NCBI GenBank assembly: GCA_016764955.1
Contig: JAESQZ010000033.1
Coordinates: forward strand, 1 to 5,687
Origin: Deltaproteobacteria bacterium
GTDB taxonomy: Bacteria > Myxococcota > UBA727 > JABDBI01
Direction: 5' to 3'
Length of the DNA: 5,687 nt
Numbering within the stretch: the stretch's first letter is position 1; the number at the start of each line of letters is the position of its first letter. The translations under genes were made by a program, and so were the position numbers. The notes under the pieces were generated by a model, which was not told the DNA's origin, made no database searches, and saw only the letters and a program-made list of their open reading frames with translations. This document shows positions 1 through 5,667 of the stretch, piece by piece.

Positions 1-222
1 GATTTATTCGAAAAAGCTGGCGTAATTTTATTAGAACCAGGCTGCGGAGCTTGCATTGGTTGTGGTCCAGGTGTTAGCGAAAATAGTGAGCAAATAACAG
101 TTTCCGCGATTAATCGTAATTTTCAAGGAAGAAGCGGCCCAGGCCAACTTTATTTAGCCTCCCCCCTAACGGTTGCAGCTTCTGCATTTGCAGGTAAGAT
201 TGTGAGCTATGACCCAGCTTGA
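1..222 (+). CDS. leuC: 3-isopropylmalate dehydratase large subunit-like (aconitase superfamily), C-terminal end only
   Basis: This is an open frame from the window edge with 73 visible codons and a TGA at 220-222; the start lies upstream. It carries the end of the catalytic domain of the aconitase superfamily. The motif PGCGACIGCGPG (residues 13-24 of the fragment) contains a CxxC pair (C15, C18) that supplies two of the three cysteine ligands of the [4Fe-4S] cluster. It is followed by SAINRNFQGRSGPG and LASPLTVAASAFAGKI, the family's closing segment with its substrate-binding arginines. The chain stops right after this domain, so the swivel domain is not fused. That fits a separate large subunit (LeuC, which converts 2- to 3-isopropylmalate, or a homoaconitase-like enzyme) rather than a one-chain aconitase. 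The small subunit LeuD is not downstream, because the next gene is a phosphatase that overlaps this one by 14 bases. Family assignment is firm; the exact substrate is not provable from the fragment. Confidence 0.85.
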   Translation, partial: DLFEKAGVILLEPGCGACIGCGPGVSENSEQITVSAINRNFQGRSGPGQLYLASPLTVAASAFAGKIVSYDPA

Positions 223-940
223 GCCTAGAGCATTTGTTTGGACAGATAAGGGCAAAAAAAGAAAGCGCAACGAGGATGCGTATCTTATGCTACCCGAGTA
301 TCATCTTTACGTCGTGGCAGATGGGATGGGTGGGCACCTTGGGGGTGAGCGCGCTTCACAATTAGCTATCGAGTCTATTCAAGAACTAGTTGAAGAACAT
401 CATGAACATGTGAATAGTGATCACGCTGCCCAGCTTTTAGGGGACTCTTTAAAACTTGCTTCGAAAAAGATCCACGAAGAATCGATGAGCAAAGAAGAGC
501 TTAAAGGCATGGGGACTACAGCGACTGCTTGTTTGCTGAATGGCGAGCAAGCGATTTTTGCTCATGTAGGTGATAGCCGTGCTTACTTGGTTCGTGGCTC
601 AGAAATTAGGCAAGTTTCAGAAGATCACTCGCTGGTTCAAGAGCAATATAAAGCTGGTTTAATTAGCCGTGAGCAAACAAAATATAGCAAGTTTCGTAAT
701 ATTATTACGCGATGTTTAGGCTTCGAAGATAATGTGGTTGTTGATGTAACAGCGATTCCAGCACAGCCTGGTGATGTGTTTGTTCTGTGTACCGATGGCT
801 TAACCACTTTGGTTGAAGACCAAGAAATACTTGAGACAGTTAAAGATTTAGAGCCTGAAAAAGCTGGGCAAAGACTAATCGATATGGCCAACCACCGTGG
901 CGGCCATGATAATATTACGGTGCTGCTCGTTTACGTATGA
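209..940 (+). CDS. PP2C-family Ser/Thr protein phosphatase (Stp/PrpC type)
   Basis: A 243-residue, single-domain, metal-dependent phosphatase that would remove phosphate from Ser/Thr residues modified by Hanks-type kinases; no cognate kinase lies in the window. All PP2C motifs appear in order: RKRNEDAYL (18-26), VADGMGGH (36-43) with metal-binding D38 and G39, GMGTTATACLL (100-110), HVGDSRAYLV (119-128), SEDHSLV (137-143), RNIITRCLG (163-171), CTDGLT (194-199) with D196, and GGHDNITVLLV (231-241) with D234. Every expected metal ligand is present, so the enzyme should be active. Length matches the minimal bacterial form; there is no membrane segment or extra domain, so it is cytosolic. The ATG at 209 is the first start after an in-frame stop at 203-205 and leaves the usual short leader before the NED motif. 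The gene overlaps the upstream LeuC-type gene by 14 bases and panC by 4, indicating a coupled operon. In the flap, the usual HPxRN reads YSKFRN. Confidence 0.95.
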   Translation: MTQLEPRAFVWTDKGKKRKRNEDAYLMLPEYHLYVVADGMGGHLGGERASQLAIESIQELVEEHHEHVNSDHAAQLLGDSLKLASKKIHEESMSKEELKGMGTTATACLLNGEQAIFAHVGDSRAYLVRGSEIRQVSEDHSLVQEQYKAGLISREQTKYSKFRNIITRCLGFEDNVVVDVTAIPAQPGDVFVLCTDGLTTLVEDQEILETVKDLEPEKAGQRLIDMANHRGGHDNITVLLVYV

Positions 941-1776
941 CTCGAATAATTAAGTCCCCCCGCGGCATGCAACGCTGGTCCCTAGAACCAAACCGACAAA
1001 TCGGTTTCGTCTGCACCATGGGTGCTCTGCATGAAGGTCACTTATCTTTAATCCGAGAAGCACGGCGCCAATGCAAAGATGTAGTCGTCTCGATTTTGGT
1101 AAACCCCTTGCAGTTTGGCCCTAACGAAGACTATGGGGCTTACCCCAGAACTTTCGAGGCTGATTATGAAGCCTGTGAACAAATTGGCGTTGATATTATA
1201 TTTGCACCAGAAGTTTCACAAATCTATCCAAAAGATTTTCAAACACGTGTAATTGGGAGCGATTTAAACAGGCTTTATTGTGGCGTGACAAGACCAGTCT
1301 TTTTTAATGGCGTCCTAACAGTTGTTAATATTTTGTATAATATCGTGCAGCCTCAAAAAGGCTTTTGGGGTGAAAAAGATTTTCAGCAAATGCACCTAGT
1401 TCGCCAAATGGCCAAAGATTTCTTTTGGCCTGCTGAGATTATCGGCATGCCAATTATTCGTGAAGAAAATGGCTTGGCTATGTCGTCTCGTAATAATTAT
1501 TTAACCAACGCTCAAAAAGAAGAAGCAGCTTGTTTATTCAGAGGCATCTTGGCAGCCCAAGAGGCTTTTAAAACCGGCGAGCGAAATTCGAAGGCTTTGA
1601 TTGAGGTAGCTCAAAAGCAAATTACTTTGGAAATAGACTATTTGGCCTTAGTGAGCGCTAAGACGCTTATGCCAATCGAAGGCCAAGTGACTGAACCAAC
1701 AAGGCTTTTGTTGGCTGCCTATATTGGGCAGGCACCTAGGGTGAGGCTGATTGATAATGGGAGCTTATCTGCTTAG
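937..1776 (+). CDS. panC: Pantothenate synthetase (pantoate-beta-alanine ligase)
   Basis: PanC condenses pantoate and beta-alanine with ATP through a pantoyl-adenylate intermediate, the last step of pantothenate (vitamin B5, CoA precursor) synthesis in the cytosol. The 279-residue length is typical. Visible motifs are TMGALHEGHLSL (27-38) with the HxGH nucleotide signature (H32, H35), VNPLQFGPNEDYGAYPR (55-71), FWGEKDFQQM (143-152) with catalytic-site K147, REENGLAMSSRNNYL (175-189) with the KMSKS-like SSRN, and the closing RLIDN (270-274). One departure stands out: the family consensus CGxxRPxHFxGVxTVV reads CGVTRPVFFNGVLTVV (115-130), so the nearly invariant histidine is F122. The start overlaps the phosphatase stop as ATGA and has no strong Shine-Dalgarno sequence of its own, which suggests translational coupling. 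The 3' end overlaps the convergent DUF255 gene by 12 bases. Identity is certain; full activity is likely but not shown. Confidence 0.96.
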   Translation: MTRIIKSPRGMQRWSLEPNRQIGFVCTMGALHEGHLSLIREARRQCKDVVVSILVNPLQFGPNEDYGAYPRTFEADYEACEQIGVDIIFAPEVSQIYPKDFQTRVIGSDLNRLYCGVTRPVFFNGVLTVVNILYNIVQPQKGFWGEKDFQQMHLVRQMAKDFFWPAEIIGMPIIREENGLAMSSRNNYLTNAQKEEAACLFRGILAAQEAFKTGERNSKALIEVAQKQITLEIDYLALVSAKTLMPIEGQVTEPTRLLLAAYIGQAPRVRLIDNGSLSA

Positions 1777-3972
1777 CAAACTCCTTTGGATTAGTTGTCG
1801 GAAATTACACACCCTGTCTTCACAAACATAGGCAGTTGCTCTGCCGTCGCGTATTACTTTGTGTTTCATGAGGGGGATTAATCTACTTTGCTCTTCTAAA
1901 TCTTTGCCTGATATGGTTATCGCAACAATGCGATTCGGCAAAAATTGCTTACGCAAGACATCTTTAAAAGCATGGGTTGATGTTTGGTCTAGCGCTATAA
2001 TTATAATTTCTTTAGGTGTGTCGAGATAAAAATCTAGGGCGATTAGCATTTCAGAAAGTGCAATCGGACTTCTCTTGAGAGTGCCTGCGAAGGCTTTTAA
2101 GGCTTTTTCAGCCCGAGCATGATAGCTGCTTTTGGTTGTGAACTCGTGAAGTCTTAAAAGATTCAAAATAGCCACAGAATTGCCAGATGGTTCAGCGCCA
2201 TCATAGTTAGGCTTTTCTCGAGCTAATAGAGATTCATGGTCATGGCTGGTCATGAAAAAGCCGCCGGACTTTTTATCTTCATAAAATTTTTCTAAACTTT
2301 GGTCGAGTTCGATAGCCTGGCGTAGCCATTTAATATCGTGCGTGCTCTCATAAAGATCCAAAAGTGCAGCGATAAAAAAAGCATAGTCGTCTAAATAAGC
2401 ATTAAGGTGCGCTTTGTTATCTTTATAGCTTCTCATGAGGCGTTTATTTTTAGTGGACTTATCTAAAAGAAATTGGGCTGATTTGACTGCTGCGTTTATG
2501 TATTTCGGGTTATCCAGAACAAAGCCAGCTTTGGCGAAGGCTGAAATCATGAGGCCATTCCAGGCAGTTAAGATCTTTTCATCTCTGATTAGTGGCGGCC
2601 GTTTAGAGCGAACTTGGTAGAGCTTTTCTCGGGCAGAATCTAGTTGAGTTTTATTTTCGGGTTTGAGAATTTTGGGTGTGTGAAAAATATTTCGGCCTTC
2701 AAAGTTGCCATTTTTAGTAACACCATAGTGTTGCTTGACCAGTTTGGCTTCTGATTTAGAAAGAATCGAGTCTAGTTCGGCCGGTGTCCAGGTGAAATAA
2801 TAGCCTTCTTCACGCTCGCCTGTAGGGCCAATGCTGTCGGCGTCTGTTGCTGAATAAAATCCGCCCTCTGGCGAGGTCATGTCGCGCAAAACATAATCGA
2901 GTGTTTCTTGTGCGACACGCTTAAACTCGGGATTGCGAGTCACTTGATAGGCTTCTAGATAGCCTTGAGTTAGCAGCGCATTGTCATAAAGCATCTTCTC
3001 AAAATGGGGGACAAGCCACGTAGAGTCTGTTGAATATCGGTGAAAACCACCGCCGACATGATCATACATGCCTCCAGAGGCCATTTTGCTTAATGTTTGC
3101 GTGGCCATGTTGAGGGTGTCTTTGTCTTTGCTCTTATGAGAATAGCGAAGCAAAAATCGAATAGGTAAGCTGCTTGGAAATTTAGGCGCGCCTTTAAGCC
3201 CGCCATTTTTAATATCATAAGCTTGCTTGTAATAGCTTGCAGCGATGTGAAGAGGCTCTGTTTGAGGTAAGTCACTGGCAGATTGTGAACTTAAGCGTTG
3301 CTTGATAACTCGAGCAAGTTCGCTGCTTGCTTCCTCGATTTTTTCGGGATTTTGGTCGTAGATTTTTTTGAGCTCTTTGAGCAACTTAGAAAAGTGCGGT
3401 GGTGGAAAATAAGTGCCGCCATAGTAAGGCTTTTTATCGGGCGTTAACCAAACAGTCATGGGCCAGCCGCCACGACCAGTGAGAGCTTGAACAGCGGTCA
3501 TGTAGACAGCATCGATGTCTGGGCGCTCTTCACGGTCAACTTTAATGGCAATATAATTTTGATTCATGAGCTCGGCGATTTCTAGATTCTCAAAAGATTC
3601 CTCTTCCATGACATGGCACCAATGGCAAGTTGAGTAGCCAATGCTTAAAAGCACTGGGCGATTAAGCTCTTTTGCTTTTTCAAAAGCTTCCTCTCCCCAT
3701 GGGTACCAATTAACTGGATTATGGGCATGTTGAAGCAAATAAGGGCTGGGCTCCAAAAAAAGCCGATTGGTAAACTTGGCCTGCCCATCGGCAAGAAGAT
3801 GTTTGGTGCGAGGCTTATATTGGGGGCCTCTTTGTTTTTTGACTTCTTCGATCTTTTTGAGGAGGGCCGCCTCTTCTGGCTCAGACAGATGTTTCACAAT
3901 CATGGCACCTATTGCTATCATAGCCAAAAGGCTTATGGGTAAAATAATCAGCTGAAATCTATTTGTTTCCAT
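1765..3972 (-). CDS. DUF255/YyaL-type protein: N-terminal membrane anchor, thioredoxin-like domain, alpha/alpha-barrel domain
   Basis: This 735-residue protein belongs to the YyaL/spermatogenesis-associated protein 20 family, whose biochemical role is unsettled. Residues 8-26 form a hydrophobic segment with no lipobox cysteine, hence a signal anchor; a charged, helical linker follows (about 30-57). The thioredoxin-like DUF255 domain (about 66-230) shows SPYLLQHAHNPVNWYPW (76-92), the CHWC redox motif (116-119), VDREERPDID (145-154) and GGWPMTVWLTP (168-178). The six-hairpin glycosidase-like barrel shows GAPKFP (261-266), YDHVGGGFHRYSTD (303-316), PHFEKMLYDNALL (322-334), LTAWNGLMISA (468-478), YLDDYAF (526-532) and DGAEPSGNSVA (591-601). 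It ends with ATAYVCEDRVC (712-722). The order is that of the full-length family, somewhat longer because of the anchor. Charge around the helix is close to neutral, so topology is uncertain; export of the bulk is the simplest reading. A weak SD-like CGAG precedes the ATG. The gene stands alone, convergent with panC. Confidence 0.93.
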   Translation of the reverse strand: METNRFQLIILPISLLAMIAIGAMIVKHLSEPEEAALLKKIEEVKKQRGPQYKPRTKHLLADGQAKFTNRLFLEPSPYLLQHAHNPVNWYPWGEEAFEKAKELNRPVLLSIGYSTCHWCHVMEEESFENLEIAELMNQNYIAIKVDREERPDIDAVYMTAVQALTGRGGWPMTVWLTPDKKPYYGGTYFPPPHFSKLLKELKKIYDQNPEKIEEASSELARVIKQRLSSQSASDLPQTEPLHIAASYYKQAYDIKNGGLKGAPKFPSSLPIRFLLRYSHKSKDKDTLNMATQTLSKMASGGMYDHVGGGFHRYSTDSTWLVPHFEKMLYDNALLTQGYLEAYQVTRNPEFKRVAQETLDYVLRDMTSPEGGFYSATDADSIGPTGEREEGYYFTWTPAELDSILSKSEAKLVKQHYGVTKNGNFEGRNIFHTPKILKPENKTQLDSAREKLYQVRSKRPPLIRDEKILTAWNGLMISAFAKAGFVLDNPKYINAAVKSAQFLLDKSTKNKRLMRSYKDNKAHLNAYLDDYAFFIAALLDLYESTHDIKWLRQAIELDQSLEKFYEDKKSGGFFMTSHDHESLLAREKPNYDGAEPSGNSVAILNLLRLHEFTTKSSYHARAEKALKAFAGTLKRSPIALSEMLIALDFYLDTPKEIIIIALDQTSTHAFKDVLRKQFLPNRIVAITISGKDLEEQSRLIPLMKHKVIRDGRATAYVCEDRVCNFRQLIQRSLLSR

Positions 3973-4038
3973 TATGTTAGTCTCGTTTAATTAGTGGGTT
4001 AGTCGCAAGCTAACTGCTGATTGATTTGAATGCATAAA
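3973..4038. promoter_or_regulatory. Upstream region of the DUF255 gene with GTTAGTC repeats
   Basis: This short gap separates the DUF255 start (- strand) from the divergent toxin-antitoxin remnant. The 7-mer GTTAGTC occurs at 3976-3982 and 3998-4004, 22 bases apart (about two helical turns). The second copy also pairs with CTAAC at 4010-4014 as a small inverted repeat. The arrangement suits an operator or promoter for the - strand gene, but I see no convincing -35/-10 pair. This is an observation rather than a demonstrated site. Confidence 0.25.
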
Positions 4039-4057
4039 ATGCCTACAGTGTAGGCAT
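4039..4057. promoter_or_regulatory. Perfect 19-base palindrome, probable operator of the antitoxin remnant
   Basis: Two perfect 8-base arms, ATGCCTAC and GTAGGCAT, flank AGT. The right arm runs into the first two bases of the ATG at 4056. A possible promoter reads TTGATT at 4021-4026 and TACAGT at 4044-4049, spaced 17 bases, which would put the -10 inside the palindrome and the transcript start close to the ATG. Type II antitoxins usually autoregulate through such a palindrome over their own promoter, so this is the natural operator for the decayed locus. The palindrome is seen directly; the operator role is inferred. Confidence 0.5.
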
Positions 4058-4223
4058 GCAATACATGCTCAGAGATATCCCTAATCTAAAGGACCATGAT
4101 TTAGATGAAAGCGTAGTAAAATATAATGATCTAGATGGTTTTTTTGGCTCTTTTGTTGAAGATGAGCAATTTGAGGAAGCCTTGAAAACTCAACGCCAAA
4201 TTGATGAAGAACTTTGGAAATGA
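4056..4223 (+). CDS. 55-residue VapB-like antitoxin remnant, apparently lacking its DNA-binding helices
   Basis: The frame runs from ATG 4056 (alternative ATG 4065, codon 4) to TGA 4221-4223 after an in-frame stop at 4035-4037. The product is acidic. Its first residues, MQYMLRDIP, look like the beta-strand that opens ribbon-helix-helix antitoxins. Its tail, from VVKYNDLDGFFGSF (21-34) through EALKTQRQIDEELWK (41-55), resembles the toxin-binding end of VapB proteins that finish in a pattern like F-(x)n-Q-x-x-ID-x-x-LW. From memory of that family, about 25-30 residues forming the two DNA-binding helices should lie between these parts; here only about 11 linker residues do. The frame overlaps the next small ORF by ATGA, the usual vapB-vapC junction. 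A TAGG at 4051-4054 would serve the 4065 start (10-base spacing) better than the 4056 start. Expression is plausible; function is inferred from composition, junction and palindrome, not proven. Confidence 0.5.
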   Translation: MQYMLRDIPNLKDHDLDESVVKYNDLDGFFGSFVEDEQFEEALKTQRQIDEELWK

Positions 4224-4252
4224 GGTTCTTTGCTGATCCTAACACTGCTTAG
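4220..4252 (+). pseudogene. Stub of a PIN-domain (VapC-like) toxin gene, ten codons then a stop
   Basis: An ATG overlapping the antitoxin-like stop (ATGA) opens a frame reading MRFFADPNTA and then TAG at 4250-4252. PIN-domain toxins commonly begin in the manner of MRxxLDTN, where the aspartate is the first catalytic metal ligand. Here D6 and N8 fit and the threonine between them is proline. No frame in the following 70 bases continues as a recognisable PIN domain, so the rest of the gene is gone. A ten-residue match could be chance. The case rests on it sitting exactly where a toxin start is expected. Confidence 0.4.
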
Positions 4253-4310
4253 GGTTCGTCAAGTTTGTATTAGAGTCTCAAAGGCCTTGCATTGGGGCCC
4301 GAAAATGCAC
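4253..4310. other. Short non-coding leader before glmU, nothing recognisable
   Basis: Three + strand frames give no conserved peptide, and there is no clear promoter hexamer pair or strong hairpin. A GGGCCC palindrome occurs but has no arm extension. With the remnant upstream included, the gap between the DUF255 and glmU genes is 350 bases, and the glmU promoter must lie somewhere inside it. Confidence 0.5.
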
Positions 4311-4314
4311 AGGA
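4311..4314 (+). promoter_or_regulatory. Ribosome binding site of glmU
   Basis: AGGA lies eight bases before the ATG at 4323, a good Shine-Dalgarno distance. A second purine run (AAGG, 4318-4321) is only one base from the ATG and is too close to act. The site supports 4323 as the start, which also leaves the usual short leader before the nucleotide-binding motif. Confidence 0.6.
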
Positions 4315-4322
4315 TATAAGGC

Positions 4323-5624
4323 ATGCACGATTTAGGCTGTATTGTATTGTGTGCTGGGCAAGGCACTCGAATGAAAACCAAGCGACCCAAGGTGTTGCAC
4401 GAAGCTGCAGGCAAAGCTTTGTATGCTTGGAGCTTAGACTGGGCACTTGCTTTGAAAGCAAACCCCATTCAAGCCGTGCTTGGCTACGAAAAAGAACAAG
4501 TTCGCGAGGGTATTGAGAATCACTATGGCAAGCAAGTCCAAACAGTCGTGCAAGACAAACAGCGTGGAACTGGGCACGCTGTTCAAGTGGCATTTGAAAA
4601 TTTAGCGCCATGCAAGCGCGTGTTGGTTTTATATGGCGATACGCCGCTATTAACACTCGATACGCTTAAAGCTCTATGTTTGCTTCAGGAAAATACAAAA
4701 TCTGAAATCTCGATGTTAACGGCGTACGTCAAAAATCCATTTGGTTATGGCCGCATTGTTCGTGATAATAATATTAAAGAGATTATCGAAGAGCGCAATG
4801 CGAGCGCTGAACAGAAAGAAATCACGGAGATTAATCCTGGGATTTATGTTTTTGATTATGAGTTTTTGAAAGCAGGGCTTGCAAACTTAAAGCCAAACGA
4901 GGTCACAAAAGAGCTTTATCTAACAGACTTGATTGCTCAAGCTCAAAAACCAATAGGATCGATTGAAGTGTCTGACAAAGAAATTGTAGGTGTAAACGAT
5001 ATGGTGCAACTAGCTAAAGCAGATAGATTGCTAAGAAGACGCATTAACGAAGAATGGATGCGCGAAGGCGTCGAGATGCTGGATTATAAGACCACTTATA
5101 TCGATTCAGAAGTCAAACTTTCACCAGGCGTGGTTTTAGAGCAGGGCGTGATTTTGCGAGGGGCTTGTGAAATAGGCCCTGGCGTTCGCATTGGCGCTTA
5201 TAGCGTTTTGCAAGACGCAAAAGTTGGCGAAAACAGCATTGTTGGGCCATTTGCGCGTTTAAGGCCAGGCGCTGTTTTGGAGTCAGACTGTAAAATAGGC
5301 AACTTTGTCGAGGTTAAAAAATCCCATTTTGGCAAAGGCTCTAAAGCAAGTCACCTAGCTTATATTGGCGATGCTGAAATTGGCGAAGCTTGTAATATTG
5401 GTGCCGGGACTATTACTTGTAATTATGATGGCCAAAAGAAGCACAAAACTAAGATAGATAACGGCGTTTTTATGGGATCTAATGCGACGCTAGTAGCGCC
5501 GCTGCATTTAGGTGATAGCTCTTATGTCGGCGCTGGTAGCGTGATTAACCAAGACGTGCCAGCCAAAGCTTTGGGTTTAGGTCGCGCCAGGCAAGAAAAT
5601 AAAAAAGACTGGGTGAAGAAATAA
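4323..5624 (+). CDS. glmU: Bifunctional GlmU: GlcN-1-P acetyltransferase / GlcNAc-1-P uridyltransferase
   Basis: GlmU makes UDP-GlcNAc, the precursor of peptidoglycan and LPS, by acetylating GlcN-1-P and then coupling it to UTP in the cytosol. The N-terminal Rossmann-like uridyltransferase domain shows LCAGQGTRM (9-17; usually LAAG), PKVLH (22-26), QRGTGHA (80-86), YGDTPLL (104-110) with metal-binding D106, GYGRIVR (141-147), EINPGIYVF (169-177) and GVND (223-226). After a linker helix (about 228-250), the left-handed beta-helix runs to about 413 with GPFARLRPG (308-316), NFVEVKKS (327-334), KASHLAYIGDAEIG (341-354) with catalytic H344, GAGTITCNYDG (360-370) and FMGSNATLVAP (383-393). Both active sites look intact. 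At 433 residues it is shorter than E. coli GlmU (456); about 17 of the missing residues lie before GPFARLRPG, about one helix coil. No glmS or glmM partner follows within the window. Confidence 0.97.
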   Translation: MHDLGCIVLCAGQGTRMKTKRPKVLHEAAGKALYAWSLDWALALKANPIQAVLGYEKEQVREGIENHYGKQVQTVVQDKQRGTGHAVQVAFENLAPCKRVLVLYGDTPLLTLDTLKALCLLQENTKSEISMLTAYVKNPFGYGRIVRDNNIKEIIEERNASAEQKEITEINPGIYVFDYEFLKAGLANLKPNEVTKELYLTDLIAQAQKPIGSIEVSDKEIVGVNDMVQLAKADRLLRRRINEEWMREGVEMLDYKTTYIDSEVKLSPGVVLEQGVILRGACEIGPGVRIGAYSVLQDAKVGENSIVGPFARLRPGAVLESDCKIGNFVEVKKSHFGKGSKASHLAYIGDAEIGEACNIGAGTITCNYDGQKKHKTKIDNGVFMGSNATLVAPLHLGDSSYVGAGSVINQDVPAKALGLGRARQENKKDWVKK

Positions 5625-5630
5625 ACCACT

Positions 5631-5643
5631 TGTCCGATGGACA
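5631..5643 (+). other. Small hairpin downstream of glmU
   Basis: TGTCC and GGACA pair perfectly around a GAT loop, seven bases after the glmU stop codon. No T-run follows on the + strand, so by itself it is not an intrinsic terminator. It could stabilise the 3' end of the message or be chance. Confidence 0.25.
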
Positions 5644-5667
5644 TTCAAAATCAACTTAGACTAGATT

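Noticed and set aside
637..891. 84-codon - strand frame inside the phosphatase gene
   Set aside because: Wholly antisense to conserved PP2C motifs, with no domain signal or ribosome site.
3721..3955. Two overlapping + strand frames of 73 and 62 codons opposite the start of the DUF255 gene
   Set aside because: They are antisense to the anchor and thioredoxin region; hydrophobic stretches come from the complementary strand of the anchor and adjoining codons.
4259..4300. Possible riboswitch or glmS-type ribozyme leader before glmU
   Set aside because: The leader is short, without conserved helices or a core I recognise.
4287..4320. Possible glmU promoter TTGCAT with TATAAG
   Set aside because: Spacing of about 22 bases is too long and the -10 would fall on the ribosome binding site.
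4253..4322. Search for the rest of a PIN-domain toxin
   Set aside because: All three + strand frames and the reverse complement were read; none gives PIN motifs, so the toxin stub was not extended.
4270..4656. 128-codon open frame on the - strand
   Set aside because: It lies mostly antisense to the N-terminal half of glmU, its product shows no recognisable domain, and it is explained as a shadow of a well-conserved gene.
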